Origin: a virus
Direction: 5' to 3' (one strand)
Length of the DNA: 64,000 nucleotides
Virus record (IMG/VR): IMGVR_UViG_3300033984_000473
Location: 1-64,000 of that record
This document shows, one piece after another, positions 33,355 to 41,386 of the stretch. The position numbers and the translations under genes are program-made. Under the pieces are notes generated by a model that worked only from the letters and a program-made list of their open reading frames with translations, had not been told where the DNA came from and ran no database searches. Within the stretch, counting starts at the first letter, position 1; every line of letters begins with the position of its first letter.

Positions 33355-35133
33355 TTATCTTTGTTTATTCATCCCACCAAATAACCACATATATTCACCT
33401 CTAGGGTCTTGAACATTTTTGTATGCGACATGTTGTGGGTTTATTTTAGTTACTTCTTTACCAGTAACTGTATCTACTGATGTTGTAGTCGCTGGCCCTT
33501 GTGCTGAATTAGCACTAGATAACCAACTATTCAACATAGCTTTGTTTTGTTTTTCAAGTCTTTCTAATTTTTTGAAAGCGTGCTCGATTACCCATAAAGC
33601 CATACCCATAGCCATAAGTAAATCATCATGGTAACCTTCCATGTGGTCTGGTCTACCATTTTTGTAAATAAATGTTTTCATTTCAGATACCATTCTAGAA
33701 GAACGAATCTTAACCCCGTTGGTTCTAATTTGATATTCTAAATTTGAAATCATAGGTAAACGTACCGAAGTAGCGTGGAACCCTGGAATTTTATTGTCTT
33801 TATCGTAAGATGTTAATTCTCTTTGTCTAGCCGAAAGTATCTTACCATTAGCATTATCATAGTGAAGTAATTTGTAATCAAATTCTAGTAATTTTAAAAC
33901 TGTAGAAACACCCATACCACCAGTCACATCGACTACTGTATAAGCTTTATATAATTCACCGTATTCTTCTACGATTTGAGCTAGTAAATCTGGTTGTATC
34001 TTACCTTGATACTCCATAACCTGTTCCATCGTTGTAAAGTCTAATATAATGATTGTAGAAGCATCTTCACCATCACCCCTAGATACATCGACACCCATGA
34101 TATATTGGTGGTCTTCTCTAGGTTGGTCCCAAATCCAAATCTCACCTTCAGCACCATAGGTTAATAATGGTTTCATTACGTTTGTCTTTTCTTGGAAAGC
34201 TATGTGTTCTTCATTGATTACGTTACCACCAGACCCAATAAAGGATACATCAAGCTCTTGTGCAATCATCTTGGCATCGTTGTTCATACCTAAACACATT
34301 TCTTCATACCATGATGAAGTCGGTTTCCAACCATCATCAAGTCTTCTATTGTATGAATCAAATGTAAATTCAGTTTCTACTTCTAATTCATCACCCTTGA
34401 ACCATCGTAAGTCTTTGTTGTAACGTAAATCTTCATACCATTTCATTTCAACGATATTGAAGTTGTTTTTACCATTCTTAGCTTGGTCATATGTTTTGTA
34501 GTACAAAGCATCCATACCTTTAGGAGTTGAAATAAGCGTTGCTTTTCCCCCAGTACCTAAAGCAGTAAGAGCAGCACCAAATACTTCGGCACCGTTATCG
34601 ATATAGGCAGCCTCATCCATGATAAGGTAAGTCGGTGTAAATCCACGCAAGGCATCTTTAGATGTTGCAACCGCTTTAACACGGCTACCATTAGGAAGTC
34701 TAATCTCTTTCTTAGAATCGGTAATAAAAATTGATTTAGCTTCGTTCTTAGCGTTACCGTAATATTCGTCACCCCAAATCCATCTAGGTAGTTGAGATAA
34801 GAAATCTTTAATCTTAGCTAAGAACTCAAAAGCAAGTTCTTGTTTATTCGCAATAATTAGAATGTTTTCTGGATTGTCAGCATCGGCCCAGCCGACCTTG
34901 ATTGACATATAAGCAGCAGTTGTAGTTGATACACCAGCCTGTCTAGGTTTAGTTACTAGATTAAATCTGTGTTTTTCGTAAGCGAGAATAATTTCCTTTT
35001 GTCTAGGAAATAACTTAAAGGGTACAAAACCCTCTTGCGTTTTATCAAATGTTTCCAAATACGTTTCAATAGCGTAAGATGGGTTCATCAGACATTTCGT
35101 ATATTCTTTAAATATTTCGTGTGTCGTTAGCAT
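33355..35133 (-). CDS. Terminase large subunit (T4 gp17-like)
   Basis: 592 residues from the ATG at 35133, 12 bases after a late-type motif; an earlier in-frame stretch overlaps the promoter. ATPase domain: LFPRQKEII (Q motif, about 42-50), Walker A VTKPRQAGVSTTTA (about 60-73), Walker B YLIMDEAAY (about 174-182), motif III ATLISTPKG. Nuclease domain: MGVDVSRGDGEDAS (about 353-366), VVDVTGGMG (about 407-415) and DDLLMAMGMAL near 510. These are the gp17 packaging motor and headful nuclease features. It cuts concatemeric DNA and drives it through the portal. Confidence 0.94.
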   Translation of the reverse strand: MLTTHEIFKEYTKCLMNPSYAIETYLETFDKTQEGFVPFKLFPRQKEIILAYEKHRFNLVTKPRQAGVSTTTAAYMSIKVGWADADNPENILIIANKQELAFEFLAKIKDFLSQLPRWIWGDEYYGNAKNEAKSIFITDSKKEIRLPNGSRVKAVATSKDALRGFTPTYLIMDEAAYIDNGAEVFGAALTALGTGGKATLISTPKGMDALYYKTYDQAKNGKNNFNIVEMKWYEDLRYNKDLRWFKGDELEVETEFTFDSYNRRLDDGWKPTSSWYEEMCLGMNNDAKMIAQELDVSFIGSGGNVINEEHIAFQEKTNVMKPLLTYGAEGEIWIWDQPREDHQYIMGVDVSRGDGEDASTIIILDFTTMEQVMEYQGKIQPDLLAQIVEEYGELYKAYTVVDVTGGMGVSTVLKLLEFDYKLLHYDNANGKILSARQRELTSYDKDNKIPGFHATSVRLPMISNLEYQIRTNGVKIRSSRMVSEMKTFIYKNGRPDHMEGYHDDLLMAMGMALWVIEHAFKKLERLEKQNKAMLNSWLSSANSAQGPATTTSVDTVTGKEVTKINPQHVAYKNVQDPRGEYMWLFGGMNKQR

Positions 35134-35145
35134 ATTCTTTTTAGT

Positions 35146-35154
35146 TATAAATAT
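35146..35154 (-). promoter_or_regulatory. Late-type promoter motif before terminase
   Basis: ATATTTATA on the minus strand, 12 bases before the terminase ATG. Confidence 0.6.
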
Positions 35155-35188
35155 GCTAAAATATAGTAAAATCAATAATACCAAATGA

Positions 35189-35214
35189 TAAAGGCCCCAA
35201 ACGGAGCCTTTATT
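35189..35214 (-). terminator. Terminator before the terminase promoter
   Basis: AAAGGCTCC and GGGGCCTTT pair around GTTT on the minus strand (one G-T pair). Follows the stop of the gene at 35237. Confidence 0.75.
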
Positions 35215-35236
35215 TATAATAATCTAGTATTTTTTG

Positions 35237-36535
35237 TTAGAATAATTCACCAATATCGAACCCATCATCTTCAGTGGAATCATCTTCGGATTCACCCATG
35301 TGTTTACCACCCATAAGTTCTTCTAAATCAAATCCTTCGTCCTCAACTTCTTGTGGGTTAACACCAGAGATTTCAGTCATAGCCTCGTTGAATTCGTCTT
35401 CATGTAATCCATTTCTAACTTCTTCTACGATAGTCTTTATGATTTTCTTACCTTCTTTGGTTCCAGCAACGATTTCTCTCATCTTTTGATTAAACTCTCT
35501 AACTGGTAAAGCGGCTATTTCACTATATATGTGATGTTTCAAGTCAAAATCATCTGGGTCAATAGCTTCAGTAAATCTATTCCATAACGCTGGACCTATT
35601 CTCATATCCCATGGTTCGGCAGCCAAGTAATCAGCTTTGTTTATTACATATTCACCGACTTTTTTGTTCTGTGGTAATCCATGTGCTGATAATAATTCCA
35701 TAACGCCTTTTACTAACTCATGTATAAGAACTGGGAAGACCATAGCTTGTACATGTATCACAGGTTTTGGATTATCTTTGGTTGGAAACATAACTCTAAC
35801 AACACCGCCATTTACACCGTTTTCCATCTTAGGGATAACATAATACATATAGTCAGCCGCAGCCATCATCTTAGCATATTTGTTTGGTAATCTAGGGTCC
35901 ATTTCACTTAATTCATCATCAACCATATGGAACATATGACTACATTTTTTAGCAGCACCCTGTGTCATTGCATTAAGGAATCTTCTTTTATGAACTTCTT
36001 CATTAGCATTAACCATTGATTCATGGTCTTTGAATTCTATTTCTTTTGTAATTGGTTTAGGGTTTTTCTTAGTACCAACCATATTGATATTTGGAGTTAG
36101 TTCTGCGTGTATTTCAACAATATCTTCACCCATATCATATTCTTCACGAATCATTTTGATAGCTAATTTCTCTAATTTTCTTTTGTGTTTAGACTCTAAA
36201 GCCATACTATCGTGAACCAAAGGCATCATCTCACTAATAAGCTTAGAATTATCAATTGAATCACAATCAAAAGCTCTTTTGTAGCGTTTAGCAACCTCGT
36301 TGAATCTTTCACCCATAATCTTTTGTTCAAAAGAACTTTCATCACCAGATGGTAATATTGGGTTCTTTTCCAAAGAGTGTTTCCCTTCTGCTAATTCCAA
36401 CTCTAATATAGGGTCCATTCTTTCAGAAAGTCCTTCTGGATAAACAACACCTTCATTAAGCATTTTTCCTTTGTTCTCTTTAGCTAATTTAGCCTTTCTT
36501 AAAGCTTCTTCAGCTATTTTTTTGTAGTCTGCCAT
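35237..36535 (-). CDS. Hypothetical virion-type protein with protease-site leader
   Basis: 432 residues. N-terminus MADYKKIAEEALRKAKLAKE followed by KMLNEGVVYPEGL, with possible I-A-E (7-9) and L-N-E (26-28) cleavage sites. The body is helical with VIHVQAMVFPVLIHELVKGVMELL (about 265-288, in parts); the HELVK is not a HExxH zinc site. The C-terminus is acidic (SEDDSTEDDGFDIGEL). The block 35237-40562 is a set of large, acidic-tailed proteins upstream of the terminase gene, probably internal head or core proteins. Confidence 0.65.
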   Translation of the reverse strand: MADYKKIAEEALRKAKLAKENKGKMLNEGVVYPEGLSERMDPILELELAEGKHSLEKNPILPSGDESSFEQKIMGERFNEVAKRYKRAFDCDSIDNSKLISEMMPLVHDSMALESKHKRKLEKLAIKMIREEYDMGEDIVEIHAELTPNINMVGTKKNPKPITKEIEFKDHESMVNANEEVHKRRFLNAMTQGAAKKCSHMFHMVDDELSEMDPRLPNKYAKMMAAADYMYYVIPKMENGVNGGVVRVMFPTKDNPKPVIHVQAMVFPVLIHELVKGVMELLSAHGLPQNKKVGEYVINKADYLAAEPWDMRIGPALWNRFTEAIDPDDFDLKHHIYSEIAALPVREFNQKMREIVAGTKEGKKIIKTIVEEVRNGLHEDEFNEAMTEISGVNPQEVEDEGFDLEELMGGKHMGESEDDSTEDDGFDIGELF

Positions 36536-37575
36536 TATTTTATATCTTTAACTTTTATAGTTTTTATTACGGTTTTCGGTTTAATAGATTCTAATAATTG
36601 ATTTTTAGTTATAAGCTTAGATTCAGCTACCGCTGGAGCTGCTGGTGCAGCCGAATCAGTTTGAGCAATATCTTTAAATGAAGTCATTAAACTACTTAAT
36701 TTATTCAATGGAACACCAATTTCAGCAGCCATAGCTGTAAGGAATTGTACTTGTTCGATTGGTTTGTTCAACTTAGATAATGCAACGCTAAATTTATCTT
36801 TTATTAGTTTACCTAGTTTTTTAACATCAGTTTGAAGTGATTTGACATCAACACCACCAGTGTTACTATCTTCTTCATTGATGTCTGATTTAAAATAATC
36901 ACCAAATCTAAATTTCTTAAGAGTTTTAGCATCCATGTAATCTTCATCTGAACCTAACTTGATACCAGATTTAATCATTTCTTTTGTTGTTTTAAACTTA
37001 GCTGTAACCTTACCGTTTCTGATATTTACAAAAAAATGTTTGTAACCAGGTAAATCAGATAAATTCAAATAATCGATAAACCCTTCTTTGTCATTGTAAG
37101 ACCTTTCTTCAGTGGCATAATCATCTTCTTTTATCGGTAAACTTTTACCTTCTTTTTCCAACATAGGCAACGCTATTGTTTTTTCAAAGTGTTCAACAGC
37201 GTGAATAAGATTATTACCAATTTCGTCTTTCTCATCATGACAATATACCGCCATTACAATTTGTTTATCAGCTGTCATACCTCTAACCATTTGGTATTTT
37301 TGAGCACCTATGGTAAATGGTTTCGAAACTTCACCAGTTTTATCATCTTTAACATTAGAAAGATATTTGATAGTTGCATCATCTTGTGGTGCAATCACCG
37401 CTTCTGGCTCCAATACATCATCATCTTCTTCTAAGGTTAAACTAGCTTTAGCTGTTGCGTTCTTATCAACAACCACCGTATCAGTCTTTTGTAATTTATT
37501 GGTACTAGCAAGTGTTACAGCAGCATTTGGGTCACCAACTACAAATTTCGCTTCTTGTATTTTATTTTTGTTCAT
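36535..37575 (-). CDS. Hypothetical virion-type protein
   Basis: 346 residues. An N-terminal beta/disordered part is followed by a soluble domain (FTIGAQKYQMVRGMTADKQIVMAVYCHDE, about 85-113, in parts), a linker rich in Ala/Pro, and a basic C-terminal tail with SKLITKNQLLESIKP. That tail resembles the KxxIITESQL and KITEAQL leaders of other proteins here, suggesting a shared targeting or processing peptide at the C-terminus. One-base overlap with the downstream gene. Confidence 0.65.
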   Translation of the reverse strand: MNKNKIQEAKFVVGDPNAAVTLASTNKLQKTDTVVVDKNATAKASLTLEEDDDVLEPEAVIAPQDDATIKYLSNVKDDKTGEVSKPFTIGAQKYQMVRGMTADKQIVMAVYCHDEKDEIGNNLIHAVEHFEKTIALPMLEKEGKSLPIKEDDYATEERSYNDKEGFIDYLNLSDLPGYKHFFVNIRNGKVTAKFKTTKEMIKSGIKLGSDEDYMDAKTLKKFRFGDYFKSDINEEDSNTGGVDVKSLQTDVKKLGKLIKDKFSVALSKLNKPIEQVQFLTAMAAEIGVPLNKLSSLMTSFKDIAQTDSAAPAAPAVAESKLITKNQLLESIKPKTVIKTIKVKDIK

Positions 37576-37972
37576 GTTTTTTTATATTATAATTAAGTAT
37601 TAGGTCTTTTTCGTATAACTTTTCTTCTACTTCCTCTATCGGTAAACCAAAGTGGAAATGAAGTCTTTTTTCTGGGTAAGCATCATAAGCATTTATATTT
37701 TCCCATGCTAACGGAAGTACACCATCAACAGAATCCCATACAGCAAACTCTGAACTTTCTTGAATTAAATCTAATTTTAATTCTGATTCAAGTCTACCAA
37801 CATTTTTAATAAAATTGTCGTGGGGAGCCTCTGGTCGCCCAGCAGCTGGGTATGTATCCCATTCCTCACCATCAATATTTTCAGTTGTATCTGAAAAGAT
37901 AAATTCATACACATAGTTTCCTTTGTAATCTTTACCTATTTTATTGACATATATTAAAAATAAATCTTTCAT
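37562..37972 (-). CDS. Hypothetical protein
   Basis: 136 residues, acidic, with many aromatic residues: YVYEFIFSDTTENIDGEEWDTYP (about 20-42, in parts) and EKRLHFHFGLPIEEVEEKLYEKDL near the end. No signal peptide, no recognised family. It overlaps the next gene by 14 bases and abuts the preceding gene's stop, so it is part of the same operon. Confidence 0.68.
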   Translation of the reverse strand: MKDLFLIYVNKIGKDYKGNYVYEFIFSDTTENIDGEEWDTYPAAGRPEAPHDNFIKNVGRLESELKLDLIQESSEFAVWDSVDGVLPLAWENINAYDAYPEKRLHFHFGLPIEEVEEKLYEKDLILNYNIKKHEQK

Positions 37973-39717
37973 TAGTTAACATACATATTTAATTCATAAG
38001 TTCCACTATCCATACGGTATATCTGAATATGTAACTCTTTTCGTTGTAATTTACCGTCAACGGTTAATTCTTTATTATATCGTTGTGTTTGCCCATAAGC
38101 AACATGTTGTGGGTCAGATAATTCAAATTGAATTGGGTCATAACCTCTTTTTGTAGTATAAACTTCAGCTTCGTTAAAACAACTAGCAAGTGTTTTATGG
38201 TAAGTTTCAAAATCGAATTTACCTTCTTTTAATGCTTTAGGGGCTGGTTGAACAGCTGGTTGAACCGTAAAAGGTTTATTTCTTCTACTAGGTTGTACAG
38301 GTGTTTCAACTGGTTTGGTTGTTGGTTTAGTTACTGGCTGTGGAGCAATAGCTGGTTCTGAATTTGTCATATCATTTTGATTAAAACTTTCTTGTAATTT
38401 TAAAGTTAAATAACTTTTATCAAAGATACTAATTTTTTTTGGATTAATCAAGTTTTCAGCCACCATTTTTGATACAGGTGTGTTAGACCACATTTTACAT
38501 GACCAATATTTTGGCGTAGTTCTATCTTTAGCTTGGGCACAGTTATGTCTTGCTCTAAAAGATTTTTTTCTTTCTGGGTTATCTCTTTTGATTTCCATGT
38601 TTGCGTCACCAAAATTAACCTTTACAACTTTACCTTTTTTATTTTTAACATAAACCTTAAACTTTTTATTTTTAACATCACCAGAACTTGGTTTACCCAA
38701 TGTAACAGTTTTACCTTCATACTCTGCTTCGTTTAAATTAACATTTTCAACACTACCATATTCATCTTGGTAACCACCTTCAGTTTCACCATCATAGTCC
38801 ATGGAATCATCTTCAATGTTAGATTCAAAGAAGTGATATACTTCTTCTATATCATCAGCAGAACTAGCAACATGGTCAACAGCCCATGCATGCCCATTGG
38901 CACACATTTCATCGATTTGTTGTTGATTCATTTCTAATAACTCACCAGCAGCGTGATGTATAGTTTTAAGGTTTTGCCAGAACATATAGTTCAAAGACTC
39001 ACCACCTTGATGGTTTTCGTTAACTGGTACGCAGTTAGGAACTTCTTTCCCACCTTTTTCTTTCATACCAACTTGTTTATACCCTTTCCAACATGGTTTA
39101 ATCTCATCTAACCTGTTTTCTTCCATGAATTCTTCGCTACCTTCTGGTGCGAATATACTCATTCTTTTACCGTGACCAGGAAGTATGAAATTTTCGTTTT
39201 CATAGATAGTGTATTCTTCAAGGTCTTCAGAATCATCTTCAGTACCAAAACCACTGTCACCACTATCGCTGTCATTGGTTCCATCATTATTATCCTCTCC
39301 ACTATCGGTATCATCTTGAGTACCCATATCAGAATCTTTCGAATCATCGTTTCCAGCTGTATTAACTTTTTTAATTATATCTTTTTTGTCTTCTTCATCC
39401 ATCTCAGAAGTGTGAGTTGCAGACAATAAAGAATTGATAGCAAACTTCTCTAATTCGAAATCTGGCTGACCTTGTTCTTCGTTGTATTTTCTTAAGGATT
39501 GTCCTAACTTTCCAGTTAGTTGTTCAATGTATTTTTTTGGGTCTGTTTCTTCATCAGCCGCAACACCAGCATCAAACGGTTCGTCATCAAATGGCTTATC
39601 ATCAGCTGCGGGAGCAGCATCAGTTGTATCAGCACCAGTGTCGCCAAAACCAGAAGTTTCAGTATCGGCAGCAACAGGTTGAGCTGGAGCGGCTACTGCT
39701 GGGGTAGCAGTAGCCAT
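37972..39717 (-). CDS. Large acidic virion-type protein with two conserved cysteine cassettes
   Basis: 581 residues from the ATG at 39717. The first 170 residues are Ala/Pro- then Asp/Glu-rich and look disordered. Two cassettes known from T4-like marine phage head proteins follow: KPCWKGYKQVGMKEKGGKEV then PNCVP (about 205-235), and IKRDNPERKKSFRARHNCAQ with YWSCKMW about 10 residues on (about 385-420), the latter a likely metal or DNA-binding module. A C-terminal domain ends in a beta-strand pair (MDSGTYELNMYVN). Probably a head-internal or core protein; the exact role is unknown. Confidence 0.68.
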   Translation of the reverse strand: MATATPAVAAPAQPVAADTETSGFGDTGADTTDAAPAADDKPFDDEPFDAGVAADEETDPKKYIEQLTGKLGQSLRKYNEEQGQPDFELEKFAINSLLSATHTSEMDEEDKKDIIKKVNTAGNDDSKDSDMGTQDDTDSGEDNNDGTNDSDSGDSGFGTEDDSEDLEEYTIYENENFILPGHGKRMSIFAPEGSEEFMEENRLDEIKPCWKGYKQVGMKEKGGKEVPNCVPVNENHQGGESLNYMFWQNLKTIHHAAGELLEMNQQQIDEMCANGHAWAVDHVASSADDIEEVYHFFESNIEDDSMDYDGETEGGYQDEYGSVENVNLNEAEYEGKTVTLGKPSSGDVKNKKFKVYVKNKKGKVVKVNFGDANMEIKRDNPERKKSFRARHNCAQAKDRTTPKYWSCKMWSNTPVSKMVAENLINPKKISIFDKSYLTLKLQESFNQNDMTNSEPAIAPQPVTKPTTKPVETPVQPSRRNKPFTVQPAVQPAPKALKEGKFDFETYHKTLASCFNEAEVYTTKRGYDPIQFELSDPQHVAYGQTQRYNKELTVDGKLQRKELHIQIYRMDSGTYELNMYVN

Positions 39718-39743
39718 CTTCAACTTATATTTTGTTTCTTCGT

Positions 39744-40562
39744 TTACTTTAGAGTGTATACTTTTTTTTTTAAAGTCCCTTCAGTTAAACTATCAATGAT
39801 TGAATCCATGTTTTCCATAGCTCTAATTATTGAAAGTTTATGAGATTCTTTGATAGCTCCGTCTTTTGGGTCTTTATCAGCACCATTTGGAACACCATCA
39901 CCATCATCATCAATACCTAATTTCTCTTTGTCGTTTCCAGTATATTTTCCTGGGTTTTTAATCATTTCATCTATAGCTTGTTCAGCTTCAGTTAAATCTT
40001 CTTCTTTATTTTTTTTTATTCTATAATCAGCATCGTTATCTTCATCTTCTTCCTCTTTATCATAATCTTTTTCATCTTCTGGATTTGGACCATCTTCCCA
40101 TTCAAATAATGGTGTATTGTGTTCCATGTTTCCTTCATTAGAAAATCCATTACCACCATATTGTGAGAACCCAGCAACATTTTCAGTTAATAGGTTATCA
40201 TTTTTGAATACGTTGATGTCACCACCTTGTCCGTAAGCTTCAGCCAAAGATTTAAAATTAAGATTTAAGTGCTTGATTGCTTTAGCATATGAGCCATAAG
40301 CTTCTGATTTTTTGTTTTGTAAACCACCGATGTATTTAAAGTCTTCAGCTAAAATGCTAGAAACTTTATTTGTTACTTTGATATAGTATTCGTGGTTTTC
40401 TCTTACGATAGCATAAGATTTACCGTCTGGACCAACTTTTGTTAATTCCACAACAGAATTTGAATGATTTTCATTGATAGAAGAAATACCCATCAATTCT
40501 TTCATACGCTCATTAATTTCGTTACCTTTTAGGCCAACAGGGTTTATTTTATTGTTTTTCAT
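39744..40562 (-). CDS. Hypothetical virion-type protein with LLTE site
   Basis: 272 residues. The middle contains NDNLLTENVAGF (about 123-134), identical over LLTEN to the cleavage-like site of the major capsid protein. An N-terminal domain (about 36-115) is followed by an acidic linker (DKEEEDEDNDADY), an EF-hand-like or thrombospondin-3-like DDDGDGVPNGADKDP (about 223-237) that may bind calcium, and a helical C-terminus. Likely a processed head protein; first gene of the acidic block with its own late-type promoter. Confidence 0.65.
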   Translation of the reverse strand: MKNNKINPVGLKGNEINERMKELMGISSINENHSNSVVELTKVGPDGKSYAIVRENHEYYIKVTNKVSSILAEDFKYIGGLQNKKSEAYGSYAKAIKHLNLNFKSLAEAYGQGGDINVFKNDNLLTENVAGFSQYGGNGFSNEGNMEHNTPLFEWEDGPNPEDEKDYDKEEEDEDNDADYRIKKNKEEDLTEAEQAIDEMIKNPGKYTGNDKEKLGIDDDGDGVPNGADKDPKDGAIKESHKLSIIRAMENMDSIIDSLTEGTLKKKVYTLK

Positions 40563-40592
40563 ATCGTGTATTGTTTGTTTTTCTTATTTTTA

Positions 40593-40601
40593 TATAAATA
40601 T
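40593..40601 (-). promoter_or_regulatory. Late-type promoter motif
   Basis: ATATTTATA on the minus strand, 30 bases before the ATG at 40562. Confidence 0.55.
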
Positions 40602-40621
40602 CTAACTTTAATTCAAAGTTA

Positions 40622-40873
40622 TTAATTATAATTAGGACTACCTAATAGAACATCTTTATTTTCGCCAAGTAAATAACACCCAGTACCTGTACCGCTACCA
40701 ACACTTCTAACCCATACTGATATGTTAGAAGATGATGCTACAGCTACTGAAACACCATTTAAAGTTATTGTACAACCAGATGTACCACCATAAATTTCAG
40801 TATATGTATGTGCAGTAAAGTTTGGTGACTGTGCTGGAACTATAATGCTATGTATATCATTAATTTTTGCCAT
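40622..40873 (-). CDS. Small beta-rich hypothetical protein
   Basis: 83 residues from the ATG at 40873 (MAKINDIHSIIVPAQ). Rich in Ser, Gly, Thr and beta-branched residues, with two cysteines; resembles a small single-domain structural or decoration protein. A longer start is disfavoured because it would place the late-type motif inside the gene. No known family. Confidence 0.6.
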   Translation of the reverse strand: MAKINDIHSIIVPAQSPNFTAHTYTEIYGGTSGCTITLNGVSVAVASSSNISVWVRSVGSGTGTGCYLLGENKDVLLGSPNYN

Positions 40874-40888
40874 AATATTTTCTTTTCT

Positions 40889-40897
40889 AATAAATAT
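40889..40897 (-). promoter_or_regulatory. Late-type promoter motif
   Basis: ATATTTATT on the minus strand, 15 bases before the ATG at 40873. Confidence 0.5.
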
Positions 40898-40912
40898 TAA
40901 GAAAAACAAAAA

Positions 40913-40932
40913 AAAGTACCAATTGGTACTTT
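40913..40932 (-). terminator. Palindromic terminator
   Basis: AAAGTACCAATTGGTACTTT is a perfect 20-base palindrome, followed on the minus strand by TTTTTTTGTTTTTC. It lies 13 bases after the stop of the membrane-protein gene. Confidence 0.75.
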
Positions 40933-40945
40933 ATTTGTTTAAATC

Positions 40946-41263
40946 TTATAATAATCCTAGAAGTAAATAGGATAATTTATAACCTATAAATGCACCTAGT
41001 GCCGAAGGTATCGGAAAGATTATAAGTTTTCCTAAGTCTGTGACATATTTTGGCCTATTGACAATCTTTCCCATAAAAATGTAATAAACTATATAACCCA
41101 ACAAAACAGCTATATCAGTCTTAGTTGCAATAAACACCACCAGCGTGGCACCAATAAACCCAAACAAAAAGTTATCTCTAACACCTTCCCAGATTTCTTG
41201 GTTGGTCGCATTGTTGTATTCTCTAACTAACTTTCTAACCTTAGCCTTATTCCTCATTTCCAT
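40946..41263 (-). CDS. Small multi-pass membrane protein
   Basis: 105 residues. A basic N-terminal helix (RNKAKVRKLVREY) precedes three hydrophobic segments: FLFGFIGATLVVFIATK (about 32-48), AVLLGYIVYYIFMGK (52-66) and IIFPIPSALGAFIGYKLSYLLLGLL (about 81-105, in parts). The size and topology would allow a holin, but there is no endolysin gene beside it and it follows thymidylate synthase in an early-type operon, so I do not assign that role. Confidence 0.72.
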   Translation of the reverse strand: MEMRNKAKVRKLVREYNNATNQEIWEGVRDNFLFGFIGATLVVFIATKTDIAVLLGYIVYYIFMGKIVNRPKYVTDLGKLIIFPIPSALGAFIGYKLSYLLLGLL

Positions 41264-41384
41264 TTTTGTTCGTTTTTAAAGTTTTAATATATCTCTCTAG
41301 ATATATTATTTTTCTACGTATTCCAATATTAGCGTTAGCGATTAATATTAGTTGTTCGTTTAAAGAATCCATTTGTGTCTTCAT
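41247..41384 (-). CDS. Short protein between thyA and the membrane-protein gene
   Basis: 45 residues, ATG two bases after the thyA stop, overlapping the start of the next gene by 17 bases. Sequence begins MKTQMDSLNEQLILIANANI and continues with a basic helix (RRKIIYLERYIKTLKTN). Spacing and the absence of another gene in this gap support it; no function seen. Confidence 0.45.
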   Translation of the reverse strand: MKTQMDSLNEQLILIANANIGIRRKIIYLERYIKTLKTNKNGNEE

Positions 41385-41386
41385 AA

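Noticed and set aside
35800-35900. Zinc protease in the protein at 35237-36535 (LIHELVKG)
   Set aside because: The sequence is HELVKG, not HExxH, and there is no third ligand pattern.
40946-41263. Holin
   Set aside because: Three hydrophobic segments fit, but it is in an early-type operon with thyA and no endolysin is nearby.
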